Shown in pieces: positions 31,590-43,381 of a stretch of 64,000 nt of DNA. Each line of letters begins with the position of its first letter. The first letter of the stretch is position 1. The notes below the pieces were generated by a model that had not been told where the DNA came from, did no database searches, and saw only the letters and a list, made by a program, of their open reading frames with translations. Source of the stretch: Pictodentalium vernedei (lineage: Eukaryota > Mollusca > Scaphopoda > Dentaliida > Dentaliidae); NCBI GenBank assembly GCA_031216915.1, contig CM062296.1, positions 451,546,287-451,610,286 on the forward strand, written 5' to 3'. The translations under genes and the position numbers were made by a program.

Positions 31590-31700
31590 AGATATCGTCC
31601 ATGTGCGCCTTCGGCGCGCTGAAACTTTACATTCATTATTTACCTACCGGCTGACGGGTAGATGGGAATAACCCATTAAAACTAGTGGGCTGGGTGGACA
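31590..31700. repeat. Hairpin tail fragment and family I end
   Basis: ATCGTCCATGTGCGCCTTCGG resembles the LINE A-associated tail at 15930-15975 and can form a C(UUCG)G-capped hairpin in RNA. It is followed by CCGGCTGACGGGTAGATGGG and ATAACCCATTAAAACTAG, a family I terminus. Confidence 0.6.
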
Positions 31701-32037
31701 GGAATAACCCGACGATCTATATGGTAACTGATTGACATGGAAACCCAAAACGGATGCTGACTGGCCGAGGTTTGAAGAAAATTGAAACCAAAGCGTGCAA
31801 CTGTACACAAGGGGGTCGGTGTCCAGAAAATGGCCGACGCCATAGTTGTGTGCCTAGTGGAGGCAGGAAAGGAGAGTGTAGGAAAGATTAGGGTGCCAAC
31901 ACAGGAACTTGGGTACAGAGTGAACGAAGGACAGAAAAGGGCCATAAAGTGTAGAAAAGCCAAATGTGCTGCATATAGGAGAAGTAGAAAACTTCAAGGG
32001 GACGGGAAGCAACGAGGCCATGGAAGCAAAGGAAGAA

Positions 32038-34099
32038 TTCGAAAAAGGTGTGTTCAAACGGTTATGGCGTTTCATTTGCGATAATAATATCCTTAGTCAA
32101 TTCCAATCTGGTTTTACCCCGGGTGATTCAACGGTCTTACAACTGACAGACATCTATGATGAATTCTGCCATGCTCTTGATGAAGGGAAAGAAGTTAGGG
32201 TTGTTTTTTGCGACGTGAGTAAGGCATTTGAGAAGGTTTGGCACACTGGTCTTATCCACAAGCTTGAAAAGATAGGAATAACAGGCGACTTGCTTTCCTT
32301 CCTAAAGTCTTACCTTTCGAATAGGTCTTAACGGGTTTTGATAGCCTTCGAGGCATCTTCTTGGAGACCAGTAACTTCCGGAGTTCCACAAGGATCCATT
32401 CTAGGTCCGCTGTTATTTTTAATATACATGAACGGCATTACCGAAAACTTACAGAGTAGTATACGGCTATTTGCTGATGATACATCCCTTTATCTCATTG
32501 TAGAGAACCACGACCAAGCTGCAGCATTAATCAACCATCATTTGGCCAAGATAGAACATTGGGCCAACTCATGGTTGATTGAGTTTAATCCCCAAAAACC
32601 AGAGACTATATTAATTTCGCGTAAGATCAATGCCCCTACGCACCCACCTTTATACCTAAGTGGAACTCGAATTACCAAAGTTTACTCTACGCGGAAACTC
32701 GATGGGATTCACTGCAGGAAAGGCGCCGAAAGCACAAGCTATTTCAATTCTTCAAGGTGTATCATAATCTTGTACCTTTCAAACAAAGTACCGCCAGTTA
32801 CTTCGTCCATCAGTCTTCACCACAATACTCGATCAAATAAAACCCACCGAGTTCCGTTTTGTCATACTAGTTTGTACCAGTCTTCGTTTCTTCCAGATGT
32901 TACCAAACAGTGGAATATGTTGCCCGTCTCGGTTATGGAAAACTGTTCCATCATAAATTTCAGAAGGTTCCTAAATGGCAGGAATCAACGTCCGCCCACA
33001 TTCTATGCCGGGGCCAAATCTCGTGCAGCTCAAATTAATCATTGTAGGTTGCGTCTGCATTGTAGCGGTGTTAACGCCCATCTGTATGATAATCACCTCT
33101 CGACTTCACCTCTGTGTCTTTGTGGTGGCATAGAAACAACTGAACACTTTCTTCTGTACTGTACAAACTATACAGATGCACGTATCTAACAATTAATACA
33201 TTGCCGTTTACCTTTGATCTTTCTATGCTCCTGTATGGGTCTGAGCAGTTGAGCATCGCGGACAACTATCTTGTGTTCAGAGTCGTGCAAGAATATATCA
33301 TACAAAGTGGGCGCTTTCACTGAGTTGCAGTATACATGTAGATTTATTTCATTATGATATATCGACAGGTGTATATGCCCAGTAAATACATCACAATAAC
33401 ATATTAGACACTAGCCTTCCTGGGGAAGTATACCGCCGACTGCCCGGAGTCCGCCCCTGGACTGTCTCTCCGTACCAACAGTATCCTGTTGAAATTAATT
33501 TTTAACTCCTTTGAACTGGAAGAGTGGTGAGAACAGCCCAGGCGCGGGCTATTGACTCTTCTCTTGTCTGTTAGCGACGATGGTACTGTTCATTAATAGA
33601 ACCATAGACTACACTCACGTGATCGCTTCTGGTATGTAATACTGCTTTCAAGTTGGTTTCATCTGCAGATTATTCTGCGTCTTTGTTTCCATTAGTCTGT
33701 TTGTTTTTCCTTTCTTGATTTTTTTCTTTCTTTTTTGTTCTTTTAATTTTTTTTCTTCTTCGCTTGTGCTTTTCTTGTTGTTTCTTTTTTTCCCTCTTTT
33801 TTCCCTAGTGCTCTCACTTTTCTCTTTCTATCCAACAACGACAATGAGTTCAAACAATATTTTACTCAGTTTTAGCAACCACCTATATATTTTGCTATTT
33901 TAGAAATGTTCCAGGAGACGGCTTATATAAGCTAAGTGCTTTCTGCCGAATCCTCTCCTTTGATATTGTCAGCTATTTCTACATGTCTTGCTGTACTGCA
34001 TACCTTTATTATGAATTATGTACAGTTAATGTAACATTATCAATCGTTTGTATGTATTATATCATGTTCAATTCTGAATAAATATTGTTTAAACTAACT
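32038..34099 (+). mobile_element. LINE B copy 3, inserted in LINE A
   Basis: Bracketed by the 10 bp TSD AAAGGAAGAA (32028-32037 and 34100-34109). 5'-truncated within the RT, with an internal deletion near 32690, a 3' UTR of 0.9 kb and the end ATAAATATTGTTTAAAC. The LINE A sequence resumes exactly after the TSD. Confidence 0.93.
32045..33190 (+). pseudogene. LINE B copy 3 RT fragment
   Basis: Encodes VFKRLWRFICDNNILSQFQS, VVFCDVSKAFEKVWH, a stop at 32331, then VPQGSILGPLLFLIYMN and FADDTSLYLIV, so the palm motifs are present. After TRITKV the frame jumps to TRKLDGIHCRK; relative to copy 1 about 110 codons are missing. The C-terminus retains the LCLCGGIETTEHFLLYC finger. It cannot yield an active enzyme. 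Confidence 0.88.
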
Positions 34100-34459
34100 A
34101 AAGGAAGAACACCAAGAAGCACGAAATAAAGTAAATAAGATTGAAGACGGTAATCGGAGAGTGCGAAATAACAGTCTTATTAGGACGATAAGAACAACAG
34201 GGGGGTCGTGTTCGAACGTATTTTGGAAATGGGCGAATAAACGTAACAAAGGAAGTAACCCCACAGAGTATTAAAATAGATGGCAGAGATACAGACGATC
34301 AAGATAAAATCGCATCAGAACTAGTGAAGCACTGGGAAAAGGTAAACGATACAGCGATGGGGAATGGGGAACCCACCGGAGTGTCCGAACCAGGTCTCGG
34401 AAAATCTATGGAACTTCGGGTGCAGCGAATTAAAACCGAGGAGGTGCGAAAGGTGATCC

Positions 34460-36330
34460 AAAATTAAGGAATGGAAAACCGGAAGGGGTAGACGAAATTC
34501 CTAACGAGTTTCTCAAGAAAGGGGAAGAGGAACTCTGTGAAAGCCTAACTGCCCTATTCAATTTAGCCATAGAAAAACAAGAGGTCCCAAAAGAGTGGAG
34601 AGAAAGCAAAATGACATTTATCCACAAAAAGTGGGAAAAAGACGTTTTGGACAATTATCGAGGGATCTCTGTCAGTAGCAACATCTGAAAAGTTTTCTAT
34701 AAAGTCCTGTATGGGCGATTAGAGGAGGTGATTAAGGAGAAGGTTTTTTGAGAGATTTAGAATGGCTTCACGGAGGGAAGAGAGTCGCTGACCATCTTTT
34801 CAAGCTATCCCAAATGACAGAATCCGTGAAAGCAAAAAAGAAAAAGATGTTTATGGCCTTTTTGGATGTTAAAACGACATACGATAGAGTATGGAGGGAG
34901 GTGATGTGGCTCAAACTTGAGGCTCTGGACTTGGGAGGCGAGTTTGTTGGAATTCTGAAAGCATTATACAAAGATGTACAAAGTGAACTTAACCTGGGTA
35001 AAATAACAACAAAACGTGTGCATATGGAGATAGGCCTAAAACAGGGGTGTATCCTTTCGCCAATTCTTTTTGCATTGTACATCAAAGGTTTGGGAGATGA
35101 ACTCCCGCGTAGCGACGAGGGGGTAGCAGTTAGGGACTTGAATATACCAGGGCTATATTTTGCAGACGATATGGTGCTAGTGTCAGAAAGCGAAGAGGGG
35201 CTAGCGAAAATGCTGGGAAATGTTGGGACTTATGGGAACAAATGGAGACTCGAACTAAATGAAAGCAAAAGCAAAGTTATACCTGTGGATCGTAAAGTGG
35301 ACCCCACTCGAAGGTGGAGATGGGGCTGGGGGAGTTCTGTATAGCGGAAAGTAGCAGCAAACTCCTTAGCGTAGGAGAGACAGATGACTACGAGTATCTG
35401 GGGTAATTATATAAACATCATAGGAAGAGGCATTTACCGAAACCACACAAATAAATTGATTCCGAAGGGGAGGCGAATCCTTAACCAATTGAAACTTATA
35501 GGGAGAAACAGTTTCAATAAGGTTTTCGTGGGGAAAACCATTTGGGAAATGGTGGGTCTGTCAAGTATAACATGGTACGGAAGTGGTATCCCTAAACCAA
35601 ACGGCTGTAAAGAGCTTGGAAACCCTGCAGAACGATGTAGGCCGATGGATAATGGGGTCGAGTAATGCCACAGCACTAGAAGCAATCAGGGGCGAGTTAG
35701 GGTGGATGAGGATCGAGGACAGGATAGACTTATTGAAACTCGGTTATCTTAATTATTTGGTAAATCTCCCCGACAGCCGATGATGTAAAGTAATGTTCCA
35801 GGGTATTTCCAACTCAAATACCAAGACGGGGTGGATGGTCCAAGTGAAGGAACTAATAGAGAACTACTCATTGGAGATTTCTGACCTAGACGTAGGGGCA
35901 ACCTAGGGTAAAGAAATCGTCAGAGAAAGAGTCATGGAGGATGGTAACCTTAATTGGCGAGAGGAGTCAAATCTAAGAGGTCTTTGGGTGGCCTGCGTGA
36001 TAAAGAGACGCCTCGTTTTGAGGAGTACATTCATTGCACCTTTGGGGGGTCACTGTTGTTCAAGCTGAGGTCCCGGTCCCTGGAGCTGAGGGGAACTATT
36101 GGGAAAAACAGTGAAAAGGAGTGCCGAATGTGTAATTTATGCGTGGTGGAGACCCTGGAACACTTTCTTCTAGAATGTCCAAAATACCAGCCTGAAAGAA
36201 TAAGATTCACTGGGAGTATAATGGGGAAGTGGGATGGGAGAATGAAGGACACGTGGGTAGGGAGTGACTCTAAGGATAAGGTTAATATGCTAATCGGAGA
36301 GATTGGGGGAAAATGGGGGTAAAGGAAGTC
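34460..36330 (+). pseudogene. LINE A ORF2 RT and C-terminus
   Basis: Pieces in several frames: VDEIPNEFLKKG (RT start), MAFLDVKTTYDRVWREVMW, IGLKQGCILSPILFALYI and the catalytic YFADDMVLVSE (about 35155-35180), ESKSKVIPVDRK, then GELGWMRIEDRIDLLKLGYL and the finger CRMCNLCVVETLEHFLLEC (36120-36180). GLKQGC..SP differs from the GVPQGS of LINE B, placing LINE A in another lineage; I do not assign a clade. Confidence 0.82.
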
Positions 36331-36490
36331 ATCAAGCAGTTCGTCTCTGGGTGTTGGGAGGAGAGCAGAAGCGTGAGAATGGGGAGGAAGTTGGCAGCAC
36401 AAGGGTAACCAAGGCCTCTCACCCGGGAACTGCGAAAATCAGCGGCCGACCAAAGTGTTATTATTATTATATCATATGTGGATTGAAACC

Positions 36491-37348
36491 TTTGTCATTT
36501 TATTACTGTGTTAATCTTTGATTTTGGTCAATGGGGAAAGTACTACCAACAATTAAAGACGATTGATAATCTGGTCTGCTGTTTGCTGGTGAAGAAACAA
36601 AGCATGCGTTGTTTACACAATACAATGCAATAAAATTTATTCACTTTTCGGAATAAATACACAGTGGGCTTTCGCCCATAAGTGAAACAAAATATATATG
36701 AGTGGAGCATGCGCCGATATGCACGAAGCCCTGAAATTCCTGAAATTTTCCTAACTTGTCCTAGTAAAAATTACTTGGTCTGTGACTGCAAACCCTGCCA
36801 AGATTCATATGATACTCAGCCCACATGAACAGAAGTACAGGACATACATGATACGATCGCTCTCGTGATGCACAGGCCAGATCCATTGCCCTAGAGCATG
36901 CCCGAGATACATGACTTCTTAATCCTAGGATACTGGTAAGGATAACTGGAGAGTGACTGGTCATTGTTTACACAGTTGAACGAGATTAATTTTTTTGGAA
37001 TTAATTGTGTGGGAATTCATATTGAAAAAATTAACTTATCATTTGTTTGCTTTATTAGGAGAAAATATAAGCATATACCAAGTTCACGATTTCGAATTTA
37101 TGTGCCAAACGCTCACATTTAAGTGCCAGAGTTTTAAAAAATGTGCATTTGGCACATGCCAGCGTGAACACTGCTCACACACTTACATTTACAAAGAAGT
37201 ACACGTGGTAAGTTAATATTATTGCACTTGCACCTGAAGCAATGCTCTTTACAATAACATTTAATCAATTCTCTAGAGCGTAAGGAATTGTTATCCAAAA
37301 AGGTTCTCATACAACTGGAACTTTTATCCAAGCTGAATTTTCAGCACA
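36491..37348. other. No gene recognised
   Basis: Contains a small hairpin GGGCTTTCGCCC (about 36667). Otherwise unassigned. Confidence 0.4.
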
Positions 37349-37368
37349 GCGTTATAACTGCATCTGCG

Positions 37369-37699
37369 AAATAACGCTGTCAGCTGTTTCGAAGTTATAG
37401 AACATTAATTGATGCAACACCAGGCCCCTTCCCATCCCAAACACACGTTTTAGTATCTTCACTCTCACTTATTTGTACTGCATTTATATCCACGGTAAGT
37501 ATAAAGATTTATGCCACACACGGGTTTGATTCCCACTCGCCTAACTTGAATACAGGCGTGAATATATCATTCGGGGGGGGGGGGGGGGGGTGGGTGGCGT
37601 GGGAGGGAGTAGTGGTCCAATCATTATCAAAAAACGGGGGAATATGGTAATGCTATTACACAAATGGTCAAATAATTTCAACCGGTCGCTTCTACTTTC
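37369..37699 (+). mobile_element. 330 bp repeat, copy 1, with long G-run
   Basis: Flanked by a 20 bp direct repeat GCGTTATAACTGCATCTGCG (37349-37368 and 37700-37719), a likely TSD. Contains CAGCTGTTTCGAAGTTATAG, a run of about 19 G at 37575-37592 and GGTCAAATAATTTCAA. The inverted copy lies at 39137-39462. Confidence 0.85.
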
Positions 37700-37719
37700 G
37701 CGTTATAACTGCATCTGCG

Positions 37720-39136
37720 GTGTAGAGCTATATGTCCAAATCCCTGCTTGATATATTTCTCATTGCTTATGAAGAAGAAAAGCATCCAAAGTTTGTGTGC
37801 TGGTCAAGTTTTTTGGTGCAAATCAAGTTGTTTTGCAGTTTATTAACTGAAACAGGTATACGTTTTTGTCATAAAGAGTCACAATTAATATTTAATTATT
37901 TTTTAAATGTCTGAACCTACACCTGTGTTCTCGAAAGGGTGGCAAGCAAGATGAAAAAATGTATGTGACTTCTTGCCATGCAGTCCAATTTTTTTTTATA
38001 TACCTATCAATGATACGTCATGTTTTTCATCCATCGAATCCTAATCGCCGGATCACACAGAGTGGTTTTCCAATTCCATATCAGATGATTGGTCTCAGAA
38101 CGTGGACAGCACTGACGAACGTCAGTCGAGTCTACCCAGGTTACCAACCATTTTTAGGTACACTTCGTTTGTGTAAATAAACACTATCGAATTTCTAATA
38201 TTGTTCATAACCAATTTTATATTGAGTTCTCGTGTGAAAGGTGAATTTCCATAACGGCATATAATAAACAGATCATTATGACAGTAAAGTGATCTGGTTT
38301 GTCGCAGTCCAACGAGTTGAACAGGTCAGATCGCCGGATCACACGAGCCCCCTTGGGCGGCTCGTGTGATCCGGCGATCTGACCTCATCGTGCATTGGGT
38401 AATATTCGTTAATTAACATAGGTGGCCATCTTGAATTTTGGGCGCCATTTTGAAAATCGGCATTGTATCAGGTGGCTCCTAGGCTAAAACCAATGAGTAT
38501 GATTAAAGGCAGATGTATATCAATTTCGACGCAGTTATTCACCAAGTAACGTGTAATAATCAAACGAACAACTAAATTAATTAACACGACTGTTGTTTAT
38601 GGTTGGGGAATTGATCGTGTGTCTCCACAATCAGGACTTACAGTCGACAAACAAACTTATTACAAATAGAACTGCGACATTTTTCAAACGGATTTATCAA
38701 TATTATCTCAAAATGTTTGTGAGAAACGAGAAAAAGCTCTTATCGAAGCATGTGATAGCTTACGGCACAGACATGTTCAACAGAAGTGGATACTAATCGT
38801 TTTTCAAATAATATTTCATTCTTCATTTAACTTAATAGATACAGCGTTTTCGCGGCGATCAATGCAAATTTAATATCAAATAGTTCGATTTTGTCTCGTA
38901 CAATACGGAAAATAAGGTACTGAGATCTCAAAAATGTCCATTTTCGCGAATGGATTTCTATAGGATTTCTATTGGGTGGCGACTCATTTTTACCGACATG
39001 TCGACATTTCAGGAAATACTGCAAAATAAAGAACAAATCGTTGCTTTAGTGGAACAAGGCGTCATCAGCAATGCTTTAGCATTGCAGATGGCACATTGTT
39101 CCACCAAACCGACGAAATGAAGAAACACTATCGAAA
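37720..39136. other. Spacer of the inverted pair; no gene
   Basis: Holds the palindrome at 38323-38385 and a repeat around AATGCTTTAGCATTGCAGAT (39051-39108) related to 60716-60775. Short ORFs show no motif. Confidence 0.45.
38323..38385. repeat. Perfect 27 bp-arm palindrome
   Basis: AGGTCAGATCGCCGGATCAC and its continuation are inverted around CCCTTGGGC. The sub-motif ATCGCCGGATCACAC also occurs alone at about 38042. Confidence 0.9.
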
Positions 39137-39462
39137 GTAGAAGCGACCGCTTGAAATTATTTGACCATTTGTGTAATAGCACTACCATATTCCCCCGTTT
39201 TTTCATGATGATTGGACCACACTCCCTCCCACGCCCCCCCCCCCCTCACCCCCGAATGATAAATTCACGCCTGTATTCAAGTTAGGCGAGTGGGAATCAA
39301 ACCCGTGTGTGGCATAAATCTTTAAACTTACCGTGAACAGAAATGCAGTACACATAAGTGAGAGTGAAGATACTAAAAGGTGTGTTTGGGATGGGAAGGG
39401 GCCTGGTGTTGCGTCGATTAATGTTCTATAACTCCGAAACAGCTGACAACGTTATTTCGTTT
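39137..39462 (-). mobile_element. 330 bp repeat, copy 2 (inverted)
   Basis: The reverse complement of 37369-37699 over its whole length, with a shorter C-run (about 39235-39245). No flanking direct repeat is visible. Confidence 0.85.
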
Positions 39463-40408
39463 AAATCCACATATTATATTTTTTTTTTAATTAGACATGA
39501 AGATCTTGTCAGCAGTCCTAGGATATCTGCCTTTCCTGGTATAGACGACAGCCTCGGCTGATATACCCACAAAGTCAGTTGGTAAAGGTTGAACACGGAT
39601 GATACATGTTACCCTGGAAATTATCGAACGTGATTCTTCCTTTGGCAGGCACCACCGCCAACGCATGCGTGTCTGTTTACCATGCGACCGAAGTTGTTTA
39701 CACTTTGCTTTCTGTTTCTCAAAATTTCAAGGCGATAAATTTAAACTAAGACCTCGTTTTAATTTTTAAAGATTAGATGCAGAAGAGCATTATTTCTTGT
39801 AATCAAATCCGCACGTCTCGATCAATGAGACGCCCAGAAGCGCCGCATTCTAGGAGACGGCAAACCTGAGACGTTTGGAACTATTTATAACTCATTTAAT
39901 TACATCAAACTGTGACAAACAAATATGCTATCAGAAATGGCTAGAATATTAAACCAATCCCCCAAAACAGGACAGGATGTCAATACTGTATATTTTCTGG
40001 TGTTGGATGCGTAAACAACGCGGCTATATCATGCAACAGGAATAAGAAGGTATATGGCCGAATTTAATTGGCGGAATGGACAGGAAGTTTTTATCTTGCA
40101 TTTCCGAACCGCAGCGTAAGGCTGTCAGAAACTTGTACTGAATAGAATACCACAAGCTATTTTCCGCTTGAATTCCATGTATACGGCCTTTAAATTAATC
40201 ATCTAAGTAATACACAGTTTATTACTGCTCGGTAACGTTATCCGCCCTCGACCCCTTCGATAACATGTTACCCGGGGCTGATATCAAGGCTGATATTAAA
40301 TAAAACAAGTAATAACCTCTTTTATCATATGACTCGTCCGTTTTGTTCACTTTAAAACATTTGATATTTTGTTTTCATATTAATCAGTGATAAATAAAGC
40401 CTTCCGTC
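39463..40408. other. No feature recognised
   Basis: Unassigned AT-rich sequence. Confidence 0.4.
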
Positions 40409-40592
40409 AATTTCATTGGTCAGTTTCAAAACTAGACAATTTGATTGGCTGAACAAAATACAACTGGGCCTCATTTTCATAACTTGCATAATTAGAATTG
40501 GGAGCTTTCATCGGTCAATTTCAAAACTGGACAATTTGATTGGCTAAACAAAATACAGCTGGGTCACATTTGCATAATTTCAGTTGGGAGAA
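40409..40592. repeat. Two-copy tandem repeat, about 96 bp
   Basis: CATTGGTCAGTTTCAAAACT.GACAATTTGATTGGCT.AACAAAATAC occurs at about 40418 and again at about 40514. Confidence 0.85.
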
Positions 40593-40635
40593 TTTACGTT
40601 ATCTGTCCTAGTTAGGCTGGGTTATATTGTATTAA

Positions 40636-40879
40636 TCTTTTACCTAACGTAACGGCAAAAACCGTCTCGCGCAATTCAAGAAAAACGCCATTCATTTTTT
40701 TTTATATTTTCACTTTTTGCTTCCAAAACATGGGTTATGACCCTTCATTGGAACTAGCGTGTCGCGCTCGTTCCAATGAGTCGTCATAACCTATGTTTTA
40801 GAAGCAAAAAATGAAAAAAATTTAGTTATACGAGGATGTGATTTCCAAGTGCCGTCTGCAACTCAAGTTAGGTGATGGG
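40636..40879. mobile_element. Foldback element FB-5
   Basis: TTAA at 40632-40635 and 40880-40883. Left end TCTTTTACCTAACGTAACGG (first CCC mutated), core GGTTATGACCCTTCATTGG with its inverse, right end AAGTTAGGTGATGGG. Confidence 0.88.
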
Positions 40880-40932
40880 TTAAAAAGTCATACTAAGTGG
40901 CTAATTTGTGCGTGTGTGTGTTATATGATAAA

Positions 40933-41083
40933 TAGAATATGAAAAGAGTGCTTTACTCATATAATATTTATGAAACTCGTCCGAATTTTCCGTTTGGGCT
41001 CGCCAGAGGCTCGCCCAAACGGAAAATTCTGAGACTCGTTTCATAAATATTATATGAGAAAAACACTCATTTCATATCCTCTA
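40933..41083. repeat. Foldback with 60-70 bp arms
   Basis: ATAATATTTATGAAACTCGT and CCGTTTGGGC are inverted at 41005-41083 around CTCGCCAGAGG. The arms run from TAGAATATGAAA to TTTCATATCCTCTA with few mismatches. Confidence 0.88.
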
Positions 41084-41159
41084 TATATCAGCAAGGGTAC
41101 AAATACCCGCTAGCCACCCATTTAGGTGTGTTTGTTATGTTCAGGGGGTCAATACTATT

Positions 41160-41370
41160 AAACTTTTACAATTGTATTTTCCCGAATTGCATTTTCTACA
41201 ATTGACGGAAATGAACCATTAGCATTTTCAAAAGATATGGCAATTTGCCAAGTGGGAAATTGCCATATCTCTGAAATTACTAATGGTTCATTTAAATTCG
41301 TTATTTCCATAAATAGACAATACAATTCTGAAAAAATACAACTGTAAAAGTTTTATGGTGTTGGCCTCTG
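41160..41370. mobile_element. Palindromic element, family D (full)
   Basis: AAACTTTTACAATTGTATTT through GATATGGCAATTTGCCA is inverted to AAATACAACTGTAAAAGTTTT. Half copies lie at 2965-3050 and 61610-61715. Confidence 0.85.
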
Positions 41371-42257
41371 GACATAGTTTGGCTTATTTCTACCGCTTAA
41401 ACCATCTGCCAAATCGAAGGATAGCCATCGGGTTAGACGACTGAATACATAGCACATGTAGCATATCTGTGGGGGAAATGGGCCGAAGCTAGGCCCCCCC
41501 CCCCCACACACACACTATTTAAAAGCTTTGATATGTCGCCTTTGTAAAGTCGATAGATTTTTTTTGGCTCAAACACTTCGTGTTTTGTAGTCTGACTTCA
41601 GCACACTGTTCCAAATGATACCGACAAATTCGGAATTTGTATGACAGACGGTATTCAGTTTGTGGATATACAACAGCAGTTGAAGGTCGCGGCATATTTT
41701 TTTCAGTTTTTGTTTGAAGCTTGTTTAAACTATGTGTTTGGTTAATTATTTTTCCAACGCCTAATGTTAACGAAATTGCCTGTCCATAAATCAAACATTC
41801 GCAAGTACATGTCGTAGACACTAATAAAATACATCCTTGGCAGGTTATTGAAAATATCAATATCCCCAGAAGTAATATCTCCTCTCTTGTCCCATTCACA
41901 GTCTAATCGAAGGACAATATTTCTTCTCATTTTGTCCAACTGGTGACAGCGAAAAAGTATTGCAAAAGACTGACTACCAGACTTTGTATTCAGTTGTATT
42001 AATTGTCCGAATCGTATGTAAATATGTCTCTCAAAGCAATACTACCAACACAAGTTTTATTGTTCAGAAAAACGTAGTACTGCAATAAAAAAAAATGGCA
42101 CACGAGTATTTTTCTGGAGATTTATGAGTGGTTTTCCAAACAAAGTTGTCACTCCTAAGACAGTGAAACCCTCTTAATTGAACATCCACTTCACCAGTGA
42201 AAATTATTCAATTAACAGAAGTGGTCAATTGACAGCCATTTGGTTATTTTTCTGTAT
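41371..42257. other. No gene recognised
   Basis: A C-run (about 41494-41505) and a 126-codon antisense ORF (41519-41899) with no motif. Unassigned. Confidence 0.4.
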
Positions 42258-42261
42258 TTAA

Positions 42262-42503
42262 CCCTTTACCTAACATGAAAAGCAGACGACACTTGCAAAA
42301 AAAATTCTTGAATAACTAATTTTTTTCATTTTTTGTCTCAAAAACATAGGTTATGACCCCTCGTTGGAACGAGCTCGACGAGCTCGTTCCAACGAGGGGT
42401 CATAACCTATGCTTTTGAGACAAAAATGAAAATATAATGAAAATTTATTGGCGATTTTTGAGAATAGCGCTGGCCGGTTTTGGCCGTTACGTTGGGTAAA
42501 GGG
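42262..42503. mobile_element. Foldback element FB-6
   Basis: TTAA at 42258-42261 and 42504-42507. CCCTTTACCTAACATG ... GCCGTTACGTTGGGTAAAGGG. The core GGTTATGACCCCTCGTTGG is paired with its inverse around GAGCTCGACGAGCTC. Opposite orientation to FB-3 and FB-7. Confidence 0.93.
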
Positions 42504-42536
42504 TTAAGAGACAAACAACACATTTATTCCATTGTA

Positions 42537-42610
42537 TCTTGTTTGACTCATCTTATGGAACTCTGTCAAACAAAATTTAATAGATTAAATACCTGTATTA
42601 GATTAGTGAG
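42537..42610. repeat. Family J remnant
   Basis: CTTGTTTGACTCATC and CTCTGTCAAACAAAATTTAAT are a decayed version of the palindrome at 893-981. Confidence 0.5.
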
Positions 42611-42682
42611 GCCAAATAGGCTAAAGGAGAATTTTGGTGACTGTCAGGGTAACTTCGCGACATATTACAACATTTTTATTCA

Positions 42683-42785
42683 ATTAACACATTGGACTTC
42701 AAACCGAAAGGTGCACTGTTCGGTCATCATCAGGAGTAACTGCGTTATGTCCTTGAGCAAGTCACTCAATCCCGCTTGCCCACGC
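42683..42785 (+). mobile_element. SINE 5' fragment
   Basis: ATTGGACTTCAAACCGAAAGG and GTAACTGCGTTATGTCCTTGAGC match the head and core of SINE copy 3 (12600-12675). The head is incomplete. Confidence 0.7.
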
Positions 42786-42822
42786 GGATGGGGGTGGGGG
42801 CACGGTGGCGCAAAAGAATAAA

Positions 42823-43256
42823 CCAATTGGAACCAACGGAACTGACAAAACCATACCAGGTGAATAACTATAAACCAACCAGAAACCCGTGGACATCAAT
42901 GTCTCCAACAGAAATGTCCCGTACAATAAAGCCCAAAATGGGGAATGAACGGCTTATAGAGCCACAGCATAATTCAACAACGAAGGCACAAGAAGAGAAG
43001 TACGTATTGGTCCCACCAAGCGTACGGGAAGGTTTTCTAGAACAGCATTCGGTGCGCAGTGAACCAACCGAGCTAGCTGCGATGGATCGGGATAGAGACA
43101 TGAGAGAGATCATAAAATCCCAAACCAGATCTTCCAAAGATACAGAGATTTTATTTCTACATCAAAACTTCACAGCCGATAACGATCAAGATACATTAAT
43201 GATCATATAGAGAACAAAGTCAACGAAGACAGAGAAGATCGAAATGAACTGAACAG
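42823..43256 (+). other. Unrecognised sequence with 144-codon ORF
   Basis: An open frame (42776-43210) encodes a polar, Thr/Glu/Arg-rich stretch (SMSPTEMSRTIKPKMG). It starts inside a SINE fragment and has no motif. A GA-rich AGAAGATCGAAATGAA stretch follows and recurs at 52192, next to LINE C. Confidence 0.25.
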
Positions 43257-43381
43257 AACAAAGGTCGAAGAGGAAGACAGAGGCTAGCGGAACCAAATAA
43301 TGTGCAGGTTTTAATGGCGGAACATCGAGCGTTGTTTGTATCTTGAGCTGTGTTTTGAGCTTGGAGTGGTGGTCAAGTTAA

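Larger units (their letters stand above)
31790..36481 (+). mobile_element. LINE A, sense copy, interrupted by LINE B
   Basis: A 5'-truncated LINE A from the ORF2 linker to the 3' end, with ATTGAAACC at both ends (31781-31789 and 36482-36490), a probable TSD. It is split at 32038-34099 by LINE B copy 3. The 3' end has the AATCAGCGGCCGACCAAAGTG terminus and a TTATTATTA tail. Both halves align with the antisense copy and with 57091-59015. Confidence 0.85.

Noticed and set aside
37349-39462. A single transposon with 330 bp terminal inverted repeats
   Set aside because: The 20 bp direct repeat flanks only the left copy, fitting an independent insertion better; no transposase lies between.
41519-41939. 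Two overlapping antisense ORFs of 126 and 65 codons
   Set aside because: No family motif, no exon signals I could defend, and they overlap in different frames.
42776-43210. 144-codon ORF considered as an exon
   Set aside because: Begins in a SINE fragment; polar low-information sequence with no motif. Kept only as an unrecognised stretch.
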